In this document: positions 37,433 through 46,076 of the stretch, piece after piece
Layout of the letters: the number at the start of each line of letters is the position of its first letter
Numbering within the stretch: the stretch's first letter is position 1
Source: G963422445 sp963422445
GTDB taxonomy: Bacteria > Pseudomonadota > Alphaproteobacteria > Thalassobaculales > Thalassobaculaceae
Assembly (NCBI GenBank): GCA_963422445.2
Contig: OY729512.2
Location: forward strand, 2,852,001-2,916,000
DNA: 64,000 bases
Direction: 5' to 3'
Notes under the pieces: generated by a model
The model's database searches: none
What the model saw: the letters and a program-made list of their open reading frames with translations, nothing else
What the model was told of the DNA's origin: nothing
Position numbers and translations under genes: made by a program

Positions 37433-39304
37433 CTAGGGACGGTTTTCGATAACATTGACTGGAATGTCATCGAATGAGGAGTGATTGTATTCGTAGAGAA
37501 GACTGTAGAGACTGGAAGCGGCTAGCAATTCTTCGTGGCTACCCGTCTCGACGATCTCGCCATCGCGAAGCACGACGATCCGGTCGGCGTTGCGGATTGT
37601 CGCAAGGCGGTGGGCGATGACGATGGCCGTACGGCCATCGAGCAAACGGACCAGTGCCCGCTGGATCTCGAGCTCGGTATAGCTGTCGACATTGGCCGTC
37701 GCCTCATCAAGAATCAGAATCGGCGCGTTGGCGACCAGTGCTCGCGCAAAACTTAACATCTGACGCTGCCCCATTGAGAGGTTTATACCACGCTGATCGA
37801 GAACGGTGTCATAACCGTGCTCGAGCGCCATGATGAAATCATGCGCGCCGACGGCCCGAGCCGCGCTGACGATCTCCGCTTCCGTTGCGGTTGCCGTCGC
37901 ATAGCGGATGTTGTCAAGGATCGTACCCGAGAATAGATAAGGTTCTTGGAGCACGACGGCGATGTGCCGGCCAAGCGCGTCGTGCGTGACCTCTCGCACA
38001 TCGCGACCGCCTATTTTGACCGTGCCATCCCAGACGTCGTAAAACCGGTGCGCAAGCGCAATGATGCTGGTCTTGCCCGACCCCGTCGGGCCCACCAGCG
38101 CAACGGTTTCACCGGGCGCCGCATGAAACGTTATATTCTTCAGGATCGGTTGATTTGGTAGATACCCGAATGTGACATTTTTGAACACGATCGAACCGTC
38201 ACAGCCGGCAAGGTCGACAGCATCCGGACGATCGGCAACATCGACGGGGACGTCGAGCACCTCAAAGATGCGCTGGCCTGCCGCCATCGCTCGCTGCATG
38301 ATACTGTACTGGATCGTCAGCGACCGGATCGGGTCAAAGAACCGTTGCACATAGAACAGGAATGCCACCATGACCCCGACCTCCAGCGTGTTGTCGAGGA
38401 CAAGTCCGCCGCCAAACACCACAATCACGGCCATCGCCAGACCGGTCAGGCCGTCGACGATCGGAATCAGAATATTGGTAAACTGGGACGCCGTACAATG
38501 CGCACGGAGATTCTCCAGCGCCTTTTCACAAAACAGGTCGTAATTCACGTCCTCGCGGCCAAGTTCCTGAACAGCCCTCACGCCATGGACGCTCTCAGCC
38601 AGTGCGCCGTTGGTCACGCTGCTGGTCTCACGGGAGTGTATGAAGGCCTTGCGCGCCCGCGGCAGCCAGACGATCCGGACGCCGAACAACACTGGTACGA
38701 CGAGCAGTGTCAGGCCGCCGAGCCGAGGATCCAGGCTGAGCAGAACAAGCACGATGCCGGCGAGCAGAACCAAGTCCCCGATGGCGAATATCGAGGATTC
38801 GAGGAACTCCTGTAGCGCCTGGACATCGCCTTGCAGGCGGGACATCAGGCGTCCCATTTCGGTCTTGTCCATGAAGGACATGGAGACGACTTGCAGATGC
38901 GCATACATGGCCCGGCGGAGATCGAACATGAGATGTCCGGCAACGCGGCCGACTATCAGTTCCTGCAGGTGATTTGCGGCATAGTTAATTACCACCACAG
39001 CGAAGAAGGCCATCACCGCGATCTGGAAGAGAGCCTGACCGTCCGGGCCGAATACCAAGGCATCGTCGATTGCGGTGCGAATGACCAGTGGAATCGCAAG
39101 CTGCATGAATGTGAAGACCAGAACGGCGACGACCGCAACCGCGAGGCGTGGCCGGTAAGGTTTTAGAAACCCGGCGAGGCGGCCGAGCACCCAACGATTG
39201 AACGCCTGTCCGAACAGAGCCTCGTCTTGTGATATCTGTGAGCCGACGACGGCAAGCGGTCGGCGGGCTTCGGCGCCTGGGATCGCGTTGTCGGTCGTGC
39301 TCAT
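37433..39304 (-). CDS. ABC exporter half, consensus ATPase subunit
   Basis: 623 residues. ATG 39304 overlaps the stop of the upstream gene by 4 bp (ATGA). An N-terminal ABC transmembrane domain (six segments, for example LAVAVVAVLVFTFMQLAIPL and LVLLAGIVLVLLSL) is followed by an ATPase with Walker A GPTGSGKTS, Q-loop VLQEPYLFSG, Walker B ILILDEATANVD with the catalytic Glu, and a deviant signature LSMGQRQ. Together with its partner this fits a heterodimeric exporter (BmrCD/TmrAB/TM287-288 type) in the inner membrane. Substrate unknown; multidrug or lipid export is typical. A longer upstream frame exists but overlaps the partner gene. Confidence 0.9.
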   Translation of the reverse strand: MSTTDNAIPGAEARRPLAVVGSQISQDEALFGQAFNRWVLGRLAGFLKPYRPRLAVAVVAVLVFTFMQLAIPLVIRTAIDDALVFGPDGQALFQIAVMAFFAVVVINYAANHLQELIVGRVAGHLMFDLRRAMYAHLQVVSMSFMDKTEMGRLMSRLQGDVQALQEFLESSIFAIGDLVLLAGIVLVLLSLDPRLGGLTLLVVPVLFGVRIVWLPRARKAFIHSRETSSVTNGALAESVHGVRAVQELGREDVNYDLFCEKALENLRAHCTASQFTNILIPIVDGLTGLAMAVIVVFGGGLVLDNTLEVGVMVAFLFYVQRFFDPIRSLTIQYSIMQRAMAAGQRIFEVLDVPVDVADRPDAVDLAGCDGSIVFKNVTFGYLPNQPILKNITFHAAPGETVALVGPTGSGKTSIIALAHRFYDVWDGTVKIGGRDVREVTHDALGRHIAVVLQEPYLFSGTILDNIRYATATATEAEIVSAARAVGAHDFIMALEHGYDTVLDQRGINLSMGQRQMLSFARALVANAPILILDEATANVDSYTELEIQRALVRLLDGRTAIVIAHRLATIRNADRIVVLRDGEIVETGSHEELLAASSLYSLLYEYNHSSFDDIPVNVIENRP

Positions 39305-41172
39305 GGCACTGCCGCAGCGTCGGTCGACACCGCTTGGAGACGATACAATTCGGCGTAGCGCCCGTTCAGGGCCAGCAACATATCCTGATCTCCGCGTTCG
39401 ACAATCCGGCCCTGCTCCAGAAACAGGATCTCGTCGGCATGGCGGAGCGAACTGAGCCGGTGCGCGATAATGATCACCGCGCGATGTTCGGCGATTTTCT
39501 GTAGCGCGACGCGGATCATTGCTTCGGTCGCGGCGTCGACTGCGGCGGTCGAATCGTCGAATACGAGTATCGCGCTGTCGGGAAGGATGCCGCGGGCAAT
39601 GGACATGCGCTGGCGTTGGCCGCCGGATAACGAGAGCCCGCGCTCGCCGACCAAGGTGTCGTATTCCGTCGGCAAGCTCATGATATAGCTGTGCATCTGG
39701 GCCGTGGCGGCAGACCGTTCGATATGTGGCCGGTCGGCCCAAGGATCGCCATAGGCGACATTGTGACCGATGCTCGCGGTAAAAAGAAACGGCTCCTGCT
39801 GGATAATGCTGACTGTCTGCCGTAGAGATGTCAGGGTGACATCCCGGATGTCCTGGCCATCGATCAGGATTCGACCGCCGGTGACATCGTAGTAGCGGCC
39901 CATCAAATGCGCGATCGTGCTCTTGCCGCTGCCCGGCGGGCCGACAATGCCGATGGTCCGGCCAGGTCTCGCTTCCAGTGTTATGCCGGACAGGGTCCGG
40001 GCGTCCCCGGCATGAGCCGGATAGCTGAAATCGACATTTTCGAAACGTAAGACCCCGTCGCCGATCGCAAGATCGTGTGCATCGGGTTGATCCGCGATCG
40101 ATGGCATTAAGTCGAGAATATTGAACAGGCGGCCGCCGCAGGTCGAGGCGCGCGCAACCGAATTCGACATCCAGCCGATCTGCCGGATCGGCATTTGCAG
40201 GATGGTCATGAACGCAAGGAATTCGGTCAGTTGCCCCAAGGTGATTTCCTCCGCCATGGTTTTCTGGCCGCCGATCCACAGCACCAGCCCCATGGCAAGA
40301 AAAAAGATGAATGTCATCTGGGCCGTGTTGCGCACGAACAGCGTTATTCGTTCATGCGAAATTCCCAGCGCCCGCCGGGAGATTCGGTCGAACCGGGACA
40401 TTTCATAGGCTTGGGCAGCGAAGGCGCGAACCACCCTGATCCCGCCGAGATTTTCCTCCATGGTCCGGGTCAGGACCGACAATTCGTCTTGCAGGCGAAT
40501 CCAGGTATCGCGCAGTTTGATTCGCGTGACCGAAGCTGACACTCCGACGAACGGCACAAATCCCAGAGCGATTACGCAGAGCACGCCGTCAATTCGGAAC
40601 AGGATGATAAATCCGCCACCGATCAGAATGCTGAGCAGGACAGTGCGCAGGATGCCGGTGGTCACGAACATCCGGACGCCCTCGATATCAAGAATGCCGC
40701 GCGCCATCAGGTCGCCACTATGCACCCGGTCGTGCCAGGATAGGCTCAGTGTTTGCAGCTTGCGGTAGTATGCGAGGCGCAAATCATGGGCAATGAGATG
40801 CCCTACGACTTCGCCCTGGTAGTTCTGTACCATCGTGAACAGGCCGCGCAGCAGGCTTACCGAGACTAGGATCAGGGCAGTAAACAGTAATCCTTCTACG
40901 GCGAGTTCGCGGCCCGGCGCTGTCGGGGCATCGATCATCAGGCCGTGCGCCTGATCGACGGCGCGGCCGAGATATTGCGGTACAAACAACTGAAAGCCCG
41001 CTGCTAGCGCTGTCGCAGTCAGCGCCAATGCCATCCGGCCGGGATGACGGAAGGCGAGGCCGGTGATGCGCCTCAGGACTCGCGAGTCGAGTTTTGATAC
41101 CCGCGCTCCAGAGGCCGCCAGAGCGTCGGTGTCGAGACGATTTGAACTGGTTGCGGGCTCGGATAAGGTCAT
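39301..41172 (-). CDS. ABC exporter half, degenerate ATPase subunit
   Basis: 623 residues from ATG 41172. An earlier in-frame start would extend into IS-derived sequence. Transmembrane domain (GRMALALTATALAAGFQLF, LLFTALILVSVSLLRGLF, ILIGGGFIILFRIDG and others), then Walker A GPPGSGKST, Q-loop IQQEPFLFTA, the canonical signature LSGGQRQRMS, and Walker B AILVFDDSTAAVD, where the catalytic Glu is Asp. In heterodimeric exporters one subunit has this change, and the partner signature that faces it is also altered, as seen here. The two genes are translationally coupled. Confidence 0.9.
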   Translation of the reverse strand: MTLSEPATSSNRLDTDALAASGARVSKLDSRVLRRITGLAFRHPGRMALALTATALAAGFQLFVPQYLGRAVDQAHGLMIDAPTAPGRELAVEGLLFTALILVSVSLLRGLFTMVQNYQGEVVGHLIAHDLRLAYYRKLQTLSLSWHDRVHSGDLMARGILDIEGVRMFVTTGILRTVLLSILIGGGFIILFRIDGVLCVIALGFVPFVGVSASVTRIKLRDTWIRLQDELSVLTRTMEENLGGIRVVRAFAAQAYEMSRFDRISRRALGISHERITLFVRNTAQMTFIFFLAMGLVLWIGGQKTMAEEITLGQLTEFLAFMTILQMPIRQIGWMSNSVARASTCGGRLFNILDLMPSIADQPDAHDLAIGDGVLRFENVDFSYPAHAGDARTLSGITLEARPGRTIGIVGPPGSGKSTIAHLMGRYYDVTGGRILIDGQDIRDVTLTSLRQTVSIIQQEPFLFTASIGHNVAYGDPWADRPHIERSAATAQMHSYIMSLPTEYDTLVGERGLSLSGGQRQRMSIARGILPDSAILVFDDSTAAVDAATEAMIRVALQKIAEHRAVIIIAHRLSSLRHADEILFLEQGRIVERGDQDMLLALNGRYAELYRLQAVSTDAAAVP

Positions 41173-41614
41173 TGTCAGGCAGATTATAGAACATGGGGTC
41201 GGTTCGTGAAACCCGCTGTCCTGGTCAGATATGTGGGACGGCGTTGTCTTGTTGGCTGTCGAGTTTGCAATGTATTCTGCGGGGGGTTGTCCGCCAAGTG
41301 CGCAGACACGGTGTTTGACGGGCGACAAAGTGTTCGGGCAACTGGCCCTTGCGCTTGGCATGGACCCTGACATGGCCGTCAACCGCCAGGGTTGCGGCTA
41401 TCGGATCGGCCTTCAGGTCCGCCGCCCTGCGTTCGACCAACGCAATCTGCCACTGATGGATCGTATCCGGGATCCGGCGATCAGCCGGATCTTCTCGCGC
41501 AGGGTCTTGACCTCGGGACAGCGGTCGAGGCCTAACAGCAGCCCCCCATTCGCCGGGCGCCAGATCGCGCAGCTGTTCGGGGTTGCGGACCCGGGCCATA
41601 GTCATGAACGCTAG

Positions 41615-42270
41615 ATAGTGTCGTCACGAAATACCAGCCCAGAGCGCCAGACACCGAATCTGCACCGCGGCAAGGAACGATGCGGCATTCTTGGCGTATC
41701 GCGTGGCAATCCCACGCCAGCGCTTGAGCCACAGAAAGGCGTTCTCCACCAAATGCCGGTGCCGGTAGAGATGGACATCATACGCTCTGGGGTGCTTGCG
41801 GTTCCGCTTCGGCGGAACCACTGGAATGACTTCATGCTCCTCACAATAAGACAGGATGGCATTCGTGTCATAGGCCTTGTCCGCCAACAAGGACTCGGCA
41901 TCTATCCCTTCAATCAGCTCGACCGCTTGACTGCAATCTGCTGCCGTCCCCTCGGTCACCAACACCCGCACCGGCATCCCATGCGCGTCCACAGCCAGGT
42001 GCAGTTTCGTGTTCAGCCCCCTTTTGTGCGATCCATCGCCTGATTGCCGCCGACCGCACCGCTCGCATGGGGATGGACCTTGAGATGACTGGCGTCAATC
42101 ATCAGCCACTCATCGTCCGGCTCATCCACCAGAGGCTCCAGCAACGCCCCCCAGAGCCCCTTGTCCCGCCAGCGACAGAACCGACGATGGGTATTTTTCC
42201 AGTCTCCATAGTCTGGCGGCACATCACGCCAGGGAGCGCCGGTACGCAGAATCCAGCAAGATCGCATTAT
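41615..42270 (-). mobile_element. ISf copy 2, inner part lost
   Basis: The 3' end (ATAGTGTCGTCACG) and most of both coding frames are present (LADKAYDTNA, RHLVENAFLWLKRWRG, DEWLMIDASHLKV), but the 5' part stops near 42270 where ISb sequence begins. It lies inverted relative to copy 3 and forms the left side of the inserted block. CTAG (41611-41614) precedes it. Confidence 0.8.
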
Positions 42271-43259
42271 TTGAGATGGTGTCGTGTCCGCTTGGCGAAG
42301 ACGCCTTCGAGCGCGTTCAGCCACGCGCTCGAGGTGGGGGTGACGTGGAAGGTCCAGCGCGGATGGCGTGCGAGCCAGACCCGGACGTCCTTGTGCTTGT
42401 GAGTAGCGTCGTTGTCGAGGATGGCATGGACCGGGACGCTGGCGGGTATCGTGCGCGCGATGCGGTTGAGGAATCTTAGGAACTCCTGGTGGCGATGCCG
42501 ACTGGCGTGCTGGCCGATGACCGTGCCGTCGAGCACGGTCAGGGCGGCAAACAGCGTCGTCGTGCCGTTGCGCCTGGAATCATGTGTCATGGTGGCGCCG
42601 CGGCCTTTCTTCAGCGGCAGGCCGGGCTGTGTGCGGTCGCGGGCCTGACTGTGCGACGTTTCATCGATCGACAGCACGACCGCGTGAGCCGGCGGCGCAA
42701 CGGAGAGGCCGACGATGTCGGTCAGCGTCTCGAGGCAGGCGGGATCGTTCGAAAGCGTGAACGGCCGCCAGCGGTGCGGCATCAGGCCATGCGCCTGCCA
42801 GACCGCCCAGACCGCCGAAGCGGCACCCCCACAGCCTTCGCCATCGCCCGCAGCGTCCAGTGGGTCGCCGCGTGAGGCGGCGAGGTGTGGGTCAACCCGA
42901 CGATCTTCGCCTCTGGCTCAGGAGCCAGAGGCGTCTTGCCCGGCGGACGCGTCTTGTCCCGCAGAAGTCCGTCCACACCTTCGTCCATAGAAGCGGTCCT
43001 GCCAGCGCCAGACACTGTTCTTCGCCTGGCCGGTCTCTCTCATGATGGCCATCCTGCCGAGCCCATCGTCGCTCAGAAGAACGATGCGCGCCCGCCAGAC
43101 GTGCGTCTGCGGGCTCTTCGGGTCCGAGACAACCGTTTCAAGGCGACGCCGGTCGCCCGAAGTGAGCGTGAATGAAACACCAGGGCGCATCTTGCAAACC
43201 TCCGTGATCGACAAATCAGAAGAACACAATAATGGATATACTTGTAACGATCAACCCAC
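42271..43259 (-). pseudogene. ISb copy 4, 3'-truncated transposase
   Basis: The right end is complete (GTGGGTTGATCG type end, then TA at 43260-43261). The left end is missing: the DDE frame is cut after VFAKRTRHHLK, where ISf copy 2 begins. As in copy 2, one base is missing after AMAKAVGV. Blocks VVLSIDETSHSQA and HAILDNDATHKHKDV are readable. Confidence 0.8.
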
Positions 43260-43262
43260 TAA

Positions 43263-44108
43263 ATAGTGTCGTCACGAGAGATGTTCATCTGTCCTATCTG
43301 TCGAACTCACTCGATGGTTCCTGGAGGCGACTTATGGGAATGGCTCATCGGCGTCACGACATTTCGGACAGGGTCTGGCTGTTGCTGGAGCCTCATCTGC
43401 CTGGCCGAGCGGGAAGTTGGGGTGGGGTGGCACAGGATAATCGACGGTTCCTTAATGCGGTCTTGCTGGATTCTGCGCACCGGCGCTCCCTGGCGTGATG
43501 TGCCGCCAGACTATGGAGATTGGAAAACTACCCATCGCCGGTTCTGTCGCTGGCGGGACAAGGGGCTCTGGGGGGCGTTGCTGGAGCCTCTGGTGGATGA
43601 GCCGGACGATGAGTGGCTGATGATTGACGCCAGTCATCTCAAGGTCCATCCCCATGCGAGCGGTGCGGTCGGTGGCCATCAAGCGATGGGTCGCACAAAA
43701 GGGGGCTGAACACGACGTTGCATTTGGCTGTGGACGCGCATGGGATGCCGGTGCGGGCGTTGGTGACTGAGGGGACGGCAGCAGATTGCAGTCAAGCGGT
43801 CGAGCTGATTGAAGGGGTAGATGCCGAGTCCTTGTTGGCGGACAAGGCCTATGACACGACTGCCATCCTGTCTTATTGTGAGGAGCATGAAGTCATTCCG
43901 GTGGTTCCGCCGAAGCGCAACCGCAAGCACCCCAGAGCGTATGATGTTCCTCTCTACCGGCACCGGCATTGGGTGGAGAACGCCTTTCTGTGGCTCAAGC
44001 GCTGGCGTGGGATTGCCACACGATACGCCAGGAATGCCGCATCGTTTCTTGCCGCGGTGCAGATCCGGTGTCTGGCGCTCTGGGCTGGTATTTTCGTGAC
44101 AACACTAT
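43263..44108 (+). mobile_element. ISf copy 3 (846 bp)
   Basis: Both ends present (ATAGTGTCGTCACG and its partner). One base longer than copy 1 because of an extra base in CTTGCTGGATTC. TTAG (44110-44113) follows, a near match to CTAG before copy 2, as if the whole 41615-44109 block had moved or been assembled in one target. Confidence 0.85.
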
Positions 44109-44113
44109 ATTAG
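43336..44113 (+). pseudogene. ISf copy 3 transposase, extra frameshift
   Basis: The start MAHRRHDISDRVWLLLEPHLPG runs to NAV, then an inserted base near 43465 shifts the frame; WILRTGAPWRDVPPDYG and the DASHLKVHPHA block follow in the new frame to 43709. The second frame (43718-44113) has LLADKAYDTTA and RHWVENAFLWLKRWRG. Copy 2 shares the same extra base. Confidence 0.75.
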
Positions 44114-44740
44114 GACGAGCAGGATCGTGGTCAGGCCGTAAACCCCTTCGGCAACTGGGCCAAACCGGCGGCTGTGTCGAGCAGCCTGTCCTTCAACACG
44201 GTCGACATGGCCGTGAGGATGCCGCCATTGGCGACCGCATTCGCCGGTTCCAGGATCTGCGGTATTGCGTCTTCAAGGGCACCGAGACTGGTCAGCACGC
44301 GGCCTTCGGCATCATGCGTGGCATAGCCCATCGGCGTTGTGCGGTCGCGGGCGGTCATGGTTCCGACAGCAGAAAGGTCGGAGACGGGATCCCGGGGTGT
44401 TGCGGGACCGGTGTCAGGCAGCGCCATGATGCCGGCGCGGCAATTCTCATTCAAGATGGCAGACGAGAGATCGAGAGCCTTGTCCACGTCGCGCTGGCTC
44501 AGACCAGTGGCCAGAAACTGCACCGCGCAGGCCGTCAGCGCAGGCGTCACGACCGTGCGGCCGCGGCGACGCAGCGGCCGGATAAAACCCGCGGTGCCCT
44601 CGCGCCGATACAGATGAACGGCGTGACGGATTGTCGGAAACGAAACGCCAAGGCTCCCGACAGCACGATCTGCCGAAGACGATTGCCGACATGACAGCGG
44701 GCGATACGCAAGGTCCGGCCCGGACATCGTCAGCCGGATG

Positions 44741-45110
44741 ACTCTCGACGGATTCGAGATTGCAAAAACAGATGGTGACCCCTCGACGGCCGTCATGGCG
44801 AACAGCGTGACGAACGGGATCGCGTCCGGACATTGCAGAGACAGGATGCAGGCGAGCACGGGAAACCGCAACGACCATTCAAGGCATTTATTCACTTTTG
44901 GCGCCAACTGCCAAAGACATGCGTACCCGGACAACAAAACCTCCGAAAATTCGGAGGTTGGAACCTCGGACCATCAATCCGGTCAAATCATGGGATCAGG
45001 ATGTCCGAGTTTACGGTTACCCGGGAGTCGGGGCGGTCCGGATGCGCTGGCTGACCTTTCCCTCCTCGGCGATCGTGAACGATCGCGAAGGGGAGTCTCT
45101 GCGCCCTCGA
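44741..45110. other. Intergenic, no gene recognised
   Basis: 370 bases upstream of the split transposase gene. Includes a short inverted repeat AACCTCCGAAAATTCGGAGGTT at about 44937-44960 whose arms are CTCCGAA/TTCGGAG. No T run follows. Nothing else recognised. Confidence 0.45.
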
Positions 45111-45445
45111 TCATTGAGGTGGAAACGGTACGGCGGCGCGTTCAATCGTCGCGGTGGGTTTTTCCATCCGTTCGTGGTGCTCCTGCGCCCGGATCGACAG
45201 GGTGGCGACGGGACGCGCTTCGAGGCGCTTGATGCCGATGGGGTTCGCCGGTTTCCTCGCAAGAGCCGTAGCTGCCGTCTTGGCTCCGTTTCAATGCATC
45301 GTCGATCTTGCTGAGAAGTTCGCGCGTGGTCGCGCGTTCCGAGTTGGTTCAGGCGCTCGCTCTTTGATGTGGATCGGTCGGCAAATATCGCCCGGCGCCA
45401 GCGCCGCAGTCTGAGACGAAAATATTCGCGCTGGCGCGCCGTCAT
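45111..45445 (-). pseudogene. dksA: DksA-like transcription factor, frameshifted remnant
   Basis: Begins ENNPFMTARQREYFRLRLRRWRR, the start of the DksA core in alphaproteobacteria, then changes frame near 45365 (ERATTRELLSKIDDAL, GSYGSCEETGEP) and again near 45245 (IGIKRLEARPVATLS-like, AQEHHERMEK), ending AAVPFPPQ and TGA at 45111. The one-Cys SYGxCEETGEPI form matches alphaproteobacterial DksA. Two frame changes make it inactive. A working dksA is essential or nearly so in relatives, so this is probably a second copy. Confidence 0.65.
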
Positions 45446-46076
45446 GAAGGGGTTGTTCTCGCGTTGACGGTCCAGGCCCATCCGACTCTCGGCGAACTGT
45501 ACGGCGAGGCCGTCCATCTCGCGCTCGCCCGGCCGATCGCATGGCGTCCGGTCGGGCGGGGCATCGAAGATAGGGCGCACCGCGGCGGCGGGCACAAAAT
45601 CCGCCCTGTCGGATCCAGACTGTGACAAGGCATGCGCTGGCGTATCGTCGGCATTCACGCCAGAATCGAGACGGCGTTTGATGTCTCGTATTTTCCTGCG
45701 CCGCTGCGCTGTGTGCTCTACGCTCCCGGCCTTTCGGTCTCTCCGGTCGGCGCGGAGTTTGACTATCGGGACAAACCGACGCATATCGTCGATGCCGCGA
45801 AAGGGCTGACGACAAGCGGGCGCAGTTGCTGAAAAACCAATTACCGCCATGCGGGCGTATCGCCAAGTTCCCGTACAACAGTGTTGCGCAGGGCGTTGGT
45901 CGTGCAGATTCCGACGGATGCGCGGGCTAACCGGCGCGCGGCCCCGGCACGGGCGGTTGACATTCATGGTCGCGACAGGATGCTTTCAGTCGTGCCGGTT
46001 CGGGGAGGAGCTTCTCTGACCAGAAATCGGATCTGCCGGCTGAATGATTGAGGTCATCTGACACCCGGGAGCAGAC
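45446..46076. other. Unassigned region upstream of hyuA
   Basis: 631 bases. A minus-strand frame continues upstream of the dksA remnant (DGLAVQFAESRMGLDRQRENN and further) but has no recognisable domain. The hyuA promoter should lie near the right end; no clear -35/-10 pair stands out. Confidence 0.4.

Larger units (their letters stand above)
41225..44740 (-). pseudogene. Large putative transposase gene, split by an ISf-ISb-ISf block
   Basis: The N-terminal part (about 44740-44116) reads ALGVSFPTIRHAVHLYRREG-like, RRRGRTVVTPALTACAVQFL, LSQRDVDKALDLSSAILNEN, ATHDAEGRVLTSLGALEDA and AQLPKGF. The downstream part (41610-41225) reads AFMTMARVRNPEQLRDLAPGEWG, then TLAVDGHVRVHAKRKGQLPEHFVARQ. Removing 41615-44109 joins them as GLTTILLVLAFMTMARVRNPEQL, with one base missing after KGF. 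I recall a family of large transposase-like proteins with this layout, but not its name. The C-terminal half is absent. Confidence 0.55.

Noticed and set aside
37433..40279. ABC exporter gene with a 325-codon N-terminal extension
   Set aside because: The extension is out of frame with, and opposite in sense to, nothing new: it overlaps the ATPase part of the upstream subunit. The ATGA overlap at 39301-39304 gives a normal 623-residue protein.
45017..45967. Minus-strand gene of 316 codons
   Set aside because: Its frame only partly follows the dksA-like remnant and is Arg/Pro-rich elsewhere; the remnant changes frame within it.
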